Part shown: positions 18,815 to 27,266 of the stretch, one piece after another
Position numbering within the stretch: position 1 is the stretch's first letter
Layout of the letters: each line of letters begins with the position of its first letter
NCBI GenBank assembly: GCA_049323275.1
Contig: JBMOOM010000047.1
Location: forward strand, 30,888-94,887
Length of the DNA: 64,000 bases
Source of the DNA: Taklimakanibacter sp049323275
GTDB lineage: Bacteria > Pseudomonadota > Alphaproteobacteria > Rhizobiales > Aestuariivirgaceae
Direction of reading: 5' to 3'
Notes under the pieces: generated by a model
What the model was told of the DNA's origin: nothing
The model's input: the letters and a program-made list of their open reading frames with translations, nothing else
Database searches by the model: none
Position numbers and translations under genes: made by a program

Positions 18815-19896
18815 GCGCGTGCTTCGGCGAGCAATGACGCAAGACGCTGGGCCGCTCTGGTCAGCGAACGCTCCTCCAGCACGAATGCGCGCGCCGCGCG
18901 GCCATAGGCTTCACGCCTCGCATGATCGGTGAGGAGCGCGCGGACCGCCGCCGCATAGGCGTCGACATCTCCTTCCGGCGTCAGAAGGCCGGTCTCGCCA
19001 TCACGCACTACGGCGGGAACGCCGGCGGTCTCCTGCGCCACCACAGGCAGGCCGGCGGCCTGGGCCTCGAGATAGGCGATGCCATAGGCTTCGCCGGCGC
19101 CCGGCCAGACATAGAGGCCGCCTCCGGCCAGGGCGGCGGGCACGTTCTCCGGCGCCATTTCGCCACGCCAGTCGAGCCGCTCCGCCGGTATGCCGGCGAA
19201 GAGGGCGATGGTCTCGGCGCGCACGGGCCCATCGCCGATGACAGTGAGACGCCAGGGCAGATCGAGCAGCCGCTCCAGCGCCTTGGCAAGCATGGCGAAG
19301 CTGGCGAATTTGTCGCCCTTGCGCATCATCGCCACGCTCATCAGCCGCGCCGGCGGTGCGTCCGCGAAACCATCGGCGAAGGGGTGCGTATCGATGAAAG
19401 GCGGAAGCATCGCCAGGCGGGCCTCCGGCACGGCCTTCGCCAGCCCGGCGCGGTCACGCCCGGTGAAGCAGAGATTGAGCCTGGCGAGGCTGATGGCGTC
19501 GCGGACCAGCGCCTGGCGTGCGGCCCAGCCCTGGCGATCGCGCTTGCCCGCATAGGAAGCCTCGGCGGTGACATAGGGAATGGCGAGATGACGTGCGAGA
19601 TCAGGCCCCAGAAGGTCGGGCGCCTTGTAATAAGGATGATAGGTGAACCAAAGATCGGGTTTTTCGCCCATGCGCCAGGCATCCGTGAGCCGGGCCTTCT
19701 CTTCTTCGGCCGCCCGCAGGACAGGTGCGAAGGCTTGCGGCTCGGGATCGGACGTGAAGGTCCGCAAGGTGCTCACGACTTCGGTAGCGAAACCGGCGAG
19801 ATTCAATGCCCGCAGGAGAAGCCGGGCCATCTGGCGGTCCCCCGAGGGAACCGGATGGTCGGGCGCTTTGAGCGGGGCATAAAAGGCGATCCTCAC
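18811..19896 (-). CDS. Glycosyltransferase family 4 protein
   Basis: A 361-residue GT4 enzyme. I chose the GTG at 19896, which places the start directly at the first strand (MRIAFYAPLKAPDHPVPSGDRQMARLL); the longer frame to 19932 begins with TTG and adds 12 residues lacking family character. The family core is visible: DLWFTYHPYYKAPDLLG, RLTVIGDGPVRAETIALF, and GLYVWPGAGEAYGIAYLEAQAAGLPVV with the EX7E-like donor motif. The end (REAYGRAARAFVLEERSLTRAAQRL) is typical. It is translationally coupled to the deacetylase and divergent from the DUF3095 gene, with about 90 bp between them for promoters. Confidence 0.87.
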   Translation of the reverse strand: MRIAFYAPLKAPDHPVPSGDRQMARLLLRALNLAGFATEVVSTLRTFTSDPEPQAFAPVLRAAEEEKARLTDAWRMGEKPDLWFTYHPYYKAPDLLGPDLARHLAIPYVTAEASYAGKRDRQGWAARQALVRDAISLARLNLCFTGRDRAGLAKAVPEARLAMLPPFIDTHPFADGFADAPPARLMSVAMMRKGDKFASFAMLAKALERLLDLPWRLTVIGDGPVRAETIALFAGIPAERLDWRGEMAPENVPAALAGGGLYVWPGAGEAYGIAYLEAQAAGLPVVAQETAGVPAVVRDGETGLLTPEGDVDAYAAAVRALLTDHARREAYGRAARAFVLEERSLTRAAQRLASLLAEARA

Positions 19897-19988
19897 CCCT
19901 ATGCCTATGGCGGTGTCGCGTCCGGGCGTCAATCGGGGATGGATTGCACGCGGTCGCCAAGGTCAAGCCGTCATGCTAGTTCTTCGAC

Positions 19989-21122
19989 ATGACTCACGAC
20001 GGTTTCTTCGAAGCGCTGCCCACTTTCGAGAAATTCTCCGGCGTCGCCGACGCGGCGAATTATCAGGCCTTGCCGGAGGACTGGTCGCTGGCGACGGCCG
20101 ATATCGTGAGCTCGACGCAGGCGATCGCGCGCGGCGAATACAAGGCCGTCAACATGGCGGGCGCCAGCGTGATCTCGGCGGTGCTCAATGCGCTGGGCGG
20201 GGCGCATAAGGTGCCCTTCGTGTTCGGCGGCGACGGCGCCCTGCTGGCGGTGCCGGAAGAGGCCGTGCCAAGGACGCGCGAGGCGCTGGCGCTCACGCAG
20301 GTCTGGGTGAAGGAGGATCTCGGTCTCGATCTGCGCGCCGCCATCGTGCCGATGCGCGACATAAAGGCGGCCGGGCATGAGGTGCGGGTCGCCCGCTTCC
20401 GCGCCAGTCCCGAAGTCACTTACGCGATGTTCGCCGGCGGCGGCGCCAGCTGGGCGGAAGCGCAGATGAAAGCGGGCAACTACCGCGTGCCGGCGGCGCA
20501 AGCGGGCGCGCGTCCGGATCTCGCCGGGCTGTCCTGCCGCTGGGACCCGATCGCGGCGAAGAACGGCGAGATCGTTTCCCTCATCGTGACGCCCGTCCAG
20601 GCGGAACGCGGCGCCGAATTCACCCGGCTCGTCGATGAGATCATCGCCATCATCGACGGCGAGGAGCGCGAGGGCCTGCCGGTGCCGCGCAAATTCGGCT
20701 TTCCGCCGAAGGGGCTCAGATATGAGACGCTCGCCACGCATCGCGGATCGCCGCTGCTGCGCAAGCTTCGCATCCTGGCCGAAAGCCTCGCCGGCTGGCT
20801 GGTCTTTCAGGGCAATATGAAAGTCGGCCGCTTCGACGCGGCGGTCTACAAGAACGACGTCGCGCAGAATACCGACTTCCGCAAATTCGACGACGGCCTC
20901 AAGCTCACGGTGGATATCGCGCCGGCCCTCATCACGCGCCTCGCCGAGCGCCTCGCCCAAGCCTATGAAGCAGGGCTCTGCCGCTATGGGCTGCATCGGC
21001 AGGACTCGGCACTCATGACCTGCTTCGTTCCCAATCCTTTCGCCCGCGACCATTTCCATTTCATCGACGGAGCGGCGGGCGGCTATGCCATGGCGGCGGC
21101 CGACCTGAAGGGCAGGGCGTGA
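19989..21122 (+). CDS. DUF3095 family protein with cyclase-like metal motif
   Basis: A 377-residue protein of the DUF3095 family, whose biochemical role is not established as far as I know. The N-terminal third contains TADIVSSTQAI (D38) and FGGDGALLAV (D82). These resemble the two metal-binding segments of class III nucleotide cyclases and are 44 residues apart, exactly as in the two genuine cyclases in this window. No Asn/Arg transition-state pair is obvious. The C-terminal part (about 240-360) is family-specific (VFQGNMKVGRFDAAVYKNDVAQNTDF; YGLHRQDSALMTCFVP). No membrane helix is visible. It lies between a glycosyltransferase and UDP-glucose dehydrogenase, inside the polysaccharide and cyclic-nucleotide region. 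Confidence 0.82.
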   Translation: MTHDGFFEALPTFEKFSGVADAANYQALPEDWSLATADIVSSTQAIARGEYKAVNMAGASVISAVLNALGGAHKVPFVFGGDGALLAVPEEAVPRTREALALTQVWVKEDLGLDLRAAIVPMRDIKAAGHEVRVARFRASPEVTYAMFAGGGASWAEAQMKAGNYRVPAAQAGARPDLAGLSCRWDPIAAKNGEIVSLIVTPVQAERGAEFTRLVDEIIAIIDGEEREGLPVPRKFGFPPKGLRYETLATHRGSPLLRKLRILAESLAGWLVFQGNMKVGRFDAAVYKNDVAQNTDFRKFDDGLKLTVDIAPALITRLAERLAQAYEAGLCRYGLHRQDSALMTCFVPNPFARDHFHFIDGAAGGYAMAAADLKGRA

Positions 21123-21124
21123 TC

Positions 21125-21153
21125 TTGCACGGGCCCCGTTGCTCCTCTAGCGT
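21125..21153 (+). promoter_or_regulatory. Possible sigma-70 type promoter upstream of ugd
   Basis: TTGCAC at 21125-21130 and TAGCGT at 21148-21153 are separated by 17 bp and lie 40 bp before the ugd ATG. The -10 is weak, so this is only a candidate. Confidence 0.25.
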
Positions 21154-21192
21154 AATGCCTGTCGATCTTCTCAAGGGTACGGGCCAGCCGTC

Positions 21193-22518
21193 ATGAAAAT
21201 AGCTGTTATCGGGGCCGGTTATGTCGGGCTGGTCTCCGGGGCGTGTCTCGCCCAATTCGGCTTCGACGTCTTCTGCGTCGACCATGACGCGGCCAAGGTG
21301 GAGGCGCTCAACGCCGGCCGCGTTCCCATCCACGAGGCGGGGCTCGGCAAGCTCATCCATGACAATGCCCGCGCCGGCCGGCTCCATTTCACCATGGATC
21401 TCAAGGCCGCCGTCGCCAAGGCGGAAGCGGTCTTCATCGCGGTCTCGACCCCGACACGGCGCGGCGATGACGCCGCCGATCTCGCTTATGTGCATCAGGC
21501 GGCGAGCCAGATCGCCGCGGCGCTCGACGGCTACAGCGTCATCATCACGAAGTCCACCGTGCCGGTCGGCACCGCGCGCAAGCTCAAGGCGCAGATCAAG
21601 GCGGAACGGCCCGATGCCGATTTCGACGTCGCCGCCAATCCGGAATTCCTGCGCGAGGGCTCGGCGGTCGACGACTTTCTGAAGCCCGACCGTGTCGTCA
21701 TCGGCACCGAGACGAAGCGCGCCCAGGAAGTGCTGCGCAAGATCTATCAGCCGATCGCCATGACGGGGGCGCCGCTCATCTTCACCGATTTCGAATCGGC
21801 CGAGCTCATCAAATACGCCGCCAACGGCTATCTGGCGATGCGCCTCGCCTTCATCAACCAGCTGGCCGATCTGTGCGAGGAAGTGGGCGGCGACATCGCA
21901 GTGGTGGCCAAGGGCATCGGCCACGACAAGCGCATCGGCCATCACTATCTGCAGCCGGGGCCGGGCTTCGGCGGCTCATGCTTTCCGAAGGACACCAAGG
22001 CGCTGGCCGTCACCGCGCGCGAAGCGGGAGCGCCCTTCAGCCTCATCGAGGCGGTGGTGAAGGCCAACGACAAGCGCAAGCTCGATCTCGCGGCGCGCGT
22101 CACCCGCATGCTCGACGGCTCGGTCGCGGACAAGCGCATCGCCGTTCTGGGACTTGCCTTCAAGGCCGACACCGACGACCTGCGCGATGCGCCGGCCCTC
22201 GACCTCATTCCGGCGCTCGCCGCCGCACGGGCTCAGGTCGTCGCCTATGATCCGGTGGTGAAGCCCAATGGCGCCGATGTCTTTGCCGGCGTCGAATGGG
22301 CGAAGTCGGCCTATGCGGCGGCCAAGGGCGCCGACGCGCTCATCGTGCTCACGGAGTGGAACGAGTTCAGGGGACTCGATCTCGCCCGGCTGTCCAAGTC
22401 GATGCGCAAGCCGGTCCTGATCGATCTGCGCAATCTCTATTCGCCCACCGACCTCGCCAAGACGCCTTTCGTCTATCACAGCATCGGCCGGCAGATGATC
22501 GGTCCGGCGGGATCATGA
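21193..22518 (+). CDS. ugd: UDP-glucose 6-dehydrogenase
   Basis: A 441-residue UDP-glucose/GDP-mannose dehydrogenase family enzyme that oxidises UDP-glucose to UDP-glucuronate with NAD. The N-terminal Rossmann motif GAGYVG is at 7-12. EFLREGSAVDDFLKPDRVVIG and the catalytic cysteine C263 in FGGSCFPKDT are diagnostic, as is the C-terminal GLAFKADTDDLRDAPALDLI. UDP-glucuronate is a precursor of acidic exopolysaccharide, which fits the glycosyltransferases upstream and the polysaccharide lyase family, which acts on uronic-acid chains. It converges with the PP2C-like gene, with a 6-bp overlap of 3' ends. Confidence 0.95.
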   Translation: MKIAVIGAGYVGLVSGACLAQFGFDVFCVDHDAAKVEALNAGRVPIHEAGLGKLIHDNARAGRLHFTMDLKAAVAKAEAVFIAVSTPTRRGDDAADLAYVHQAASQIAAALDGYSVIITKSTVPVGTARKLKAQIKAERPDADFDVAANPEFLREGSAVDDFLKPDRVVIGTETKRAQEVLRKIYQPIAMTGAPLIFTDFESAELIKYAANGYLAMRLAFINQLADLCEEVGGDIAVVAKGIGHDKRIGHHYLQPGPGFGGSCFPKDTKALAVTAREAGAPFSLIEAVVKANDKRKLDLAARVTRMLDGSVADKRIAVLGLAFKADTDDLRDAPALDLIPALAAARAQVVAYDPVVKPNGADVFAGVEWAKSAYAAAKGADALIVLTEWNEFRGLDLARLSKSMRKPVLIDLRNLYSPTDLAKTPFVYHSIGRQMIGPAGS

Positions 22519-23355
22519 AACGAGCGCGATGGCGCTCGCATCGTCCTTGGGCTTGAAGCGAGGATATCTGGCGCCGGCGGGATCGCCGTCCTCGAGCTCG
22601 CGCATCATGTCATAGAGGCGCGCGAGCTCGCCGTCTCGTGTGGCGCAAGCGAGGAGATCGGTCTCCGATATCTGGCCGTAGTAATCGACCAGGCGGAAGA
22701 AGCCGTCGCTGGTCAGCAACACCGCGGTCGGATCTTCGAGCTCCATATATTCCGCAAAAGCGAGACAGGCGCGGTCCGCCTCGATCACGCCATAGCCGCC
22801 CGGCCGGTTGCGGCGGCGGCGGTTGTCGAACTGGACCTGCCGCATGGCGCGCGCAATGTCCTTGAGATCGGTCATGCCGGTGGCGCGCAGGCGCATCGCC
22901 TCGGCGGTGACCCAGTGATCGAAATCGTCATTGGCGAAATCGACGATGCGCCGGAAGCCGTTGCGGTCCTTGGCCAGGAGGCGGCAGTCGCCGAGGCGCA
23001 CCGCCTGCCAGCGTCCATCGATGCGGCAGGCAGCGGCGATGCAGGCGGCCGGCGGATCATAGCTGGCGGGCAGCGCATGCTGCCCGAGATCGGTGATCAG
23101 CCGGTCGATCAGATCGGACACCACCCGCGGCAGGTCCTTGGCTCCAGGGAGAAGGGCGCGCAGATGCTGGTCGATACGCGCGACGAACCATTGCGCGTCG
23201 CTGCCCATCAGCCCCAGGCCCTTGTCGTTGATGCCGGTGACGCCGTCGAGGGCCCAGGCCGCCTCGATGTCGTGCGGATCGCCGATGAAGCCGACCGCGT
23301 CCTCGTTCACCTTGCCGCTGCCGAGGCTCAGCTGCCCGGCGAGTTTGAGTTTCAT
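22513..23355 (-). CDS. PP2C-like serine/threonine protein phosphatase domain protein
   Basis: A 280-residue protein with the spaced aspartate motifs of PP2C (PPM) phosphatases: GKVNEDAVG near residue 18, WALDGVTG near 37, VRLGDCRLL near 125, LTSDGFFRLVD near 220 and DDASAIAL at the C-terminus. These hold the two metals that hydrolyse phosphoserine or phosphothreonine. There is no signal peptide or membrane helix. It is the last gene of the reverse-strand amino-sugar operon; its ATG overlaps the nagA stop (ATGA), which suggests co-translation. Its target is unknown, and a PP2C gene is not a usual member of a GlcNAc operon. Confidence 0.8.
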   Translation of the reverse strand: MKLKLAGQLSLGSGKVNEDAVGFIGDPHDIEAAWALDGVTGINDKGLGLMGSDAQWFVARIDQHLRALLPGAKDLPRVVSDLIDRLITDLGQHALPASYDPPAACIAAACRIDGRWQAVRLGDCRLLAKDRNGFRRIVDFANDDFDHWVTAEAMRLRATGMTDLKDIARAMRQVQFDNRRRRNRPGGYGVIEADRACLAFAEYMELEDPTAVLLTSDGFFRLVDYYGQISETDLLACATRDGELARLYDMMRELEDGDPAGARYPRFKPKDDASAIALVS

Positions 23356-24491
23356 GAGCTCTTTCCGTCGATCCAGGTCCGGGTGACGGCGAGATCATCC
23401 GTCAGATGCACGAGATCGGCGTGGTAATCTGGAGCGATTCGACCGTACTGGCGATCCTTTCCGAGGAAAGCGGCGGGATAGAGCGAGGCCATGCGCAAGG
23501 CCTCGGCGAGATCGAGCTTCAGGACGGTGACGCAATAGCGCACGGCGTCGTCCATGGTGATGATCGAGCCCGCCAGCGTGCCGTCGGCAAGCTCGAGGCG
23601 GCCATTGCGGGCGAGAACCGTGCGGCCCTGGAGCTCGAACCGGTCGGCTCCGCCGGCGGCGGGCGGCATCGCATCGGTGACGAGGAAGACATGGCCCGTG
23701 CGCTTCGCCGCAATCGCCACCTCGAGCGCCAGCGGATCGACATGATGGCCGTCGGCGATGACGCCGCAATAGCTCTCGCGGTCGGCGAGCGCCGCGCCGA
23801 CCATGCCGGGCTCGCGATGCTGCAACTGGCTCATGGCGTTGTAGAGATGGGTGAAGCCGCGGGCGCCGGCGGCGAGGGCGGCTTGCGCCTGCTTTGCGGT
23901 GGCGTCGGAATGGCCGAGCGAGATGATGATGCCGGCCTTGGCGAGAGTTTCGATCGTCTCCGGCGCGACATGCGACGGCGACACGGTGAGGAGGACGACG
24001 CCGCAATCGAGCCCGGTCAGCCAGGCCACGTCGTCGGGGGTGATGGCCCGGATATGCTCGGGCGGATGGGCGCCGCGCCGGCGCGGGTCGAGAAAGGGGC
24101 CTTCGATATGGATGCCGAGAATGCCCGGCACTTTCTCGCGCCGTGCCGTTGCCACCGCCTCGGCGGCCTTGCGGATGATCCGGGTGTCGTCGGTGATCAC
24201 GGTCGGCAGCAGGCCGGTGGTGCCGAAGACGCGATAGGCTTCCGCCATGCGGCGCACCGTGGCGACGGTCGGCGCCTCGTTGAGCAGCACGCCGCCGCCG
24301 CCATTCACCTGCGCATCGATGAAACCCGGCGCCAGGATGCCGCCGCCCAGATCGACGGCCATGACGTCCGGGCCGAGATCGGCGGTCCGCACGATCTTCT
24401 CGATCCTGCCGTCGGCGATGAGGACGGCGAGGCCGGGCCGGATCGTCTCGCCGTCGAACAGCCGGGCGCCGGTCAGCGCGAAACGGGTCAT
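23352..24491 (-). CDS. nagA: N-acetylglucosamine-6-phosphate deacetylase
   Basis: A 379-residue amidohydrolase-superfamily enzyme that converts GlcNAc-6-phosphate to glucosamine-6-phosphate plus acetate. The metal and catalytic motifs are in order: APGFIDAQVNGGGG, HIEGPFL near residue 135, LGHSDA near 205, THLYNAMSQL near 225 and VTDAM near 285, where the Asp is the general base. Length is normal for the family. It overlaps the SIS-domain gene upstream and the PP2C gene downstream by 4 bp each, within one operon. Confidence 0.95.
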   Translation of the reverse strand: MTRFALTGARLFDGETIRPGLAVLIADGRIEKIVRTADLGPDVMAVDLGGGILAPGFIDAQVNGGGGVLLNEAPTVATVRRMAEAYRVFGTTGLLPTVITDDTRIIRKAAEAVATARREKVPGILGIHIEGPFLDPRRRGAHPPEHIRAITPDDVAWLTGLDCGVVLLTVSPSHVAPETIETLAKAGIIISLGHSDATAKQAQAALAAGARGFTHLYNAMSQLQHREPGMVGAALADRESYCGVIADGHHVDPLALEVAIAAKRTGHVFLVTDAMPPAAGGADRFELQGRTVLARNGRLELADGTLAGSIITMDDAVRYCVTVLKLDLAEALRMASLYPAAFLGKDRQYGRIAPDYHADLVHLTDDLAVTRTWIDGKSS

Positions 24492-25489
24492 CTCGTTTCC
24501 GTCACTTTCTTCAAGAGCCGCGGCCGGTCAGGATCACGCCCGCGCAGGCGCGCGATGCGCTCGGCGCTGCCATAGAAGCTCTGGATCATCGAAATCGGAT
24601 CGAGAAGCGGGTCGCTGGTGCGGGCGAAGCCGGGCGTCATCACATGGGCGCCGGCCTCGGCGAGGCGTTTCGCCGTGTCGCGCGTGGTGGCGAGGGCCTT
24701 GTCCTCGGGCGCCAGCATCACGACCGGGAAGCCCGGGCCGACGAGCTCCATCGGCCCGTGGATCACCTCGGCGGCGGAATAGGCCTCGGCATGAAGCCCC
24801 GAGGTCTCCTTGAGCTTGAGCGCCGCCTCCTGCGCCATCGGCAAGGACGGGCCGCGGCCCAGCACATAGGCGGAATTCGCCAAGGTGAAAGCGTCCTCCA
24901 TCTCCGTCCAGCTTATGGCGAGCGCCTTGTGCAGATCCTCAGGCAATTTCTCGACCGCCTTGGCGAAGCGGGCATCGCCGCCGCAGGCCGCGACGAGCGC
25001 CGCCGCCATGGCGGCGGAGGCGATGAAAGTCTTGGTCGCGGCGACGCTCTTCTCGGGGCCGGCGCATAGCGGCAGGCAGAGATCGGCATCGCGCGCCAGG
25101 GGCGAATCCTCGGTGTTGGTCACCGCCAGGGCGGGGATGCCGGCGCGCTTCGCTTCCGCCTGGAAAGCGAGGATGTCGGGGCTCTTGCCCGATTGCGAGA
25201 TCGTCAGCAGCAGCGTGTCGCGCAGGGCCAGCCGCGCGCCATAGACCGAGACGACGGAGGCGCCGATCGAGCAGCAGGGCAGGCCGAGCATGATCTCGAT
25301 CAGATATTTGAAATAGGATGCCGCACAGTCGGACGAGCCGCGCGCGCAGGTGACGATGTGGCTCGGCTTCCGCGCCTGATATAGCTTGCCCAGTTCGGTG
25401 AGCGCAGCGCGGTTGTGGGCGAGCATGCGGGCAAGGGCTTCGGGCGCTTCGGCGACTTCGCGCGCCATGTCGGTCTGATGGTCTGTCAT
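24488..25489 (-). CDS. SIS-domain aminosugar isomerase/deaminase (NagB-II type)
   Basis: A 333-residue protein with two SIS domains and no glutaminase domain, so it is not a biosynthetic GlmS. Motifs match the deaminating NagB-II/AgaS group: CARGSSDCAASYFKYLIE, TISQSGKSPDILA (sugar-phosphate loop), EKSVAATKTF and LKLKETSGLHAEAYSAAEVIHGP. Known relatives convert glucosamine-6-phosphate to fructose-6-phosphate and ammonia. Its place after nagA in the pathway and next to it in the operon supports this. It overlaps the GntR and nagA genes by 4 bp each. Confidence 0.9.
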   Translation of the reverse strand: MTDHQTDMAREVAEAPEALARMLAHNRAALTELGKLYQARKPSHIVTCARGSSDCAASYFKYLIEIMLGLPCCSIGASVVSVYGARLALRDTLLLTISQSGKSPDILAFQAEAKRAGIPALAVTNTEDSPLARDADLCLPLCAGPEKSVAATKTFIASAAMAAALVAACGGDARFAKAVEKLPEDLHKALAISWTEMEDAFTLANSAYVLGRGPSLPMAQEAALKLKETSGLHAEAYSAAEVIHGPMELVGPGFPVVMLAPEDKALATTRDTAKRLAEAGAHVMTPGFARTSDPLLDPISMIQSFYGSAERIARLRGRDPDRPRLLKKVTETR

Positions 25490-26250
25490 GATCCTTCCGA
25501 GAGATGAAGTTCGGCGACGAAGTCATAGGAATCGCCGCGGTAATGAGAACGGGTGAATTCGACGACACGTCCGTCGGCGAGATAGGCCACACGTTCGGTG
25601 AAGAGAGCCGGACTTCCCTCGGGAAGGCCGAGCATTTCGCCATCGCCTTTGCTGAGGGCAGTCGCGTGGAGGCGTTGCAGGGCGCGCACCGGGCGCAGAC
25701 CCCGGTCAGTCAAGGCCTCGTAGAGCGAGGTTTCGACGCCTTGAGGATCGGGCAGGAAGCGATGCGGGATGGCGGCGCGCTCGATGGCGAGCGGCTTGTC
25801 GCCGGCGCGACGCAGGCGGTGCAGCCGGCTTACTTTCTCGCCCGGCGACAAGGCCAGGACGAGCGCTTCCTCGGGTGTCGGCAGGCCGACGGAACGCTCG
25901 ATCCAATCGGATGTGGTCGGCAGACCGCGCAAGCGCATATCCTCGGTGAAGCTGGTCAAGCGCGACAGCGGCAATTCGATGCGGTCTTCCTTGGAGGCGA
26001 CGAAAGTGCCGGAGCCGCGGCGCTGCACCAGCACACCATCGGCGACGAGATCGGCGAAGGCCTTGCGCACCGTGACGCGCGAGATGCCGAGCATGCGGGC
26101 GAGATCGCGCTCGCCGGGAATGGCGTCGTGGCCTGCGAGCTCGCCTTGCGCGATGGCGTCGGTGACGAGCCGCTTGAGCTTCAGATAAAGCGGCGCCGGC
26201 CCGCCATCGGCGATGCGGGCGCGGGCGAAGATCTCAGTTGCGGCGCTCAT
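25486..26250 (-). CDS. GntR/HutC family transcriptional regulator (NagR-like)
   Basis: A 254-residue regulator with an N-terminal winged helix-turn-helix (LYLKLKRLVTDAIAQGEL, then PGERDLARMLGISRVTVRKAFADLVADGVLVQRRGSGTFV, about residues 20-85) and a C-terminal UTRA ligand domain (SPGEKVSRLHRLRRAGDKPLAIERAAIP...). HutC-type regulators in GlcNAc operons respond to phosphorylated amino sugars. It lies second in the operon, overlapping both neighbours by 4 bp. The nested dyad at 27150-27193, upstream of the operon's first gene, is its most likely target. Confidence 0.93.
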   Translation of the reverse strand: MSAATEIFARARIADGGPAPLYLKLKRLVTDAIAQGELAGHDAIPGERDLARMLGISRVTVRKAFADLVADGVLVQRRGSGTFVASKEDRIELPLSRLTSFTEDMRLRGLPTTSDWIERSVGLPTPEEALVLALSPGEKVSRLHRLRRAGDKPLAIERAAIPHRFLPDPQGVETSLYEALTDRGLRPVRALQRLHATALSKGDGEMLGLPEGSPALFTERVAYLADGRVVEFTRSHYRGDSYDFVAELHLSEGS

Positions 26251-27137
26251 GCGCTCCAGCCGGTGAGGCCGGCGGTCCGGCGCGCCATCATGATGGCGCC
26301 ATCGAGCGCATCGCGCTTCGGCGCGATCAGATGCGCTTTGAGATCCGCCGGCATGAAAGGCGTCAGAGGCTTGGCGAGGCCGCCGACAAGCGCGACGCTC
26401 GGCGCGCCGCGGGCGAGAAGCTCCCTGGCGAGGCGGGCGACGGCGCGCGCGGCATCCTCGACGAGCTCGGCGCCATAAAGGTCGCCCGCAGCGGCGGCAG
26501 CGAAGATGCGCGGCGCGTAGCGGGCATAATCGCGCGGCAGGGCATGGCGGGCCCAGTCGGCGAAGCCATCACGGTCGCGGTGGAATTCGGCGAGGATCTC
26601 CTCGAGGAGCGGCGAGGAGGGAATGAGATTGTCGAGCGCGAGCGCGGCGCGCCGCAAGGCGCCGCGGCCCAAAATCGCGCCCGAGCCCTGATCGCCGATC
26701 CAGAAGCCGAAGCCGCCGATCCAGTGGCGCTCGCCCTGGACTACCGCGAGACCGGCCGAGCCGGTGCCGGCGATGACGATGCCGCCATCGGCGCCGTCAT
26801 GGGCGCCGAGAAAAGCGGCGTAGCCATCGACATCGACACTGGCGCTGCCGAAGTCCCGCAAGGCCCGGCGGACGGCGCCGATGGTTTCTTCGGTGACGGC
26901 GCCGGCGAGGCCGAGACCGACATGGATGGAGCGCCGTTCCGTGTCGGCGAGCCCGGCCTGGCGCAGCGTCTCGGCCAGGGTGGCGCGGATGGTGGCGATG
27001 GCCGCGTCGAGGTCCTGATAGAGATTGGCGAGGCCGCCGACGGCCTCGGCGACAATCGTGCCGGACCGGTCGCGCAGACGGACCCGGCATTTGGTGCCGC
27101 CGCCATCCACGCCCATGAAGAGAACTCCATCGATCAT
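26247..27137 (-). CDS. BadF/BadG-type ATPase, probable N-acetylglucosamine kinase
   Basis: A 296-residue ASKHA-fold sugar kinase of the BadF/BadG/BcrA/BcrD type. The ATG at 27137 is used; a longer frame runs upstream through the operator and has no family character. Motifs: FMGVDGGGTKCRVRL (phosphate 1) at about residue 8, IAGTGSAGLAV (phosphate 2) and GDQGSGAILGRGALR. It would phosphorylate GlcNAc to GlcNAc-6-phosphate for NagA. It is the first gene of the reverse operon kinase - GntR - SIS - nagA - PP2C, all joined by 4-bp ATGA overlaps. Confidence 0.88.
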   Translation of the reverse strand: MIDGVLFMGVDGGGTKCRVRLRDRSGTIVAEAVGGLANLYQDLDAAIATIRATLAETLRQAGLADTERRSIHVGLGLAGAVTEETIGAVRRALRDFGSASVDVDGYAAFLGAHDGADGGIVIAGTGSAGLAVVQGERHWIGGFGFWIGDQGSGAILGRGALRRAALALDNLIPSSPLLEEILAEFHRDRDGFADWARHALPRDYARYAPRIFAAAAAGDLYGAELVEDAARAVARLARELLARGAPSVALVGGLAKPLTPFMPADLKAHLIAPKRDALDGAIMMARRTAGLTGWSA

Positions 27138-27149
27138 GCGGGCACGTAT

Positions 27150-27193
27150 AATACCAAAGTAATACCTGTGTATAGTGGTATTGTAATGGTATT
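27150..27193. promoter_or_regulatory. Nested dyad operator between the amino-sugar operon and the SDR gene
   Basis: Four six-base boxes form a perfectly symmetric array: AATACC (27150-27155), 5 bp, AATACC (27161-27166), 10 bp, GGTATT (27177-27182), 5 bp, GGTATT (27188-27193). Box spacing is 11 bp on each side, one helical turn. It lies 12 bp upstream of the kinase start and about 70 bp upstream of the SDR start. The GntR-family regulator encoded two genes into the operon is the natural ligand (inference). Confidence 0.75.
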
Positions 27194-27266
27194 TTCTCGG
27201 GTTGAAAGCTTGGATGGGACAGGTTAAGCGCAAGCGCATCACGATCATATCTCGGAGAGGGCTCTG

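Noticed and set aside
24488..25489. Truncated GlmS lacking its glutaminase domain
   Set aside because: The two-SIS architecture, motifs and nag operon context match the naturally short NagB-II/AgaS group.
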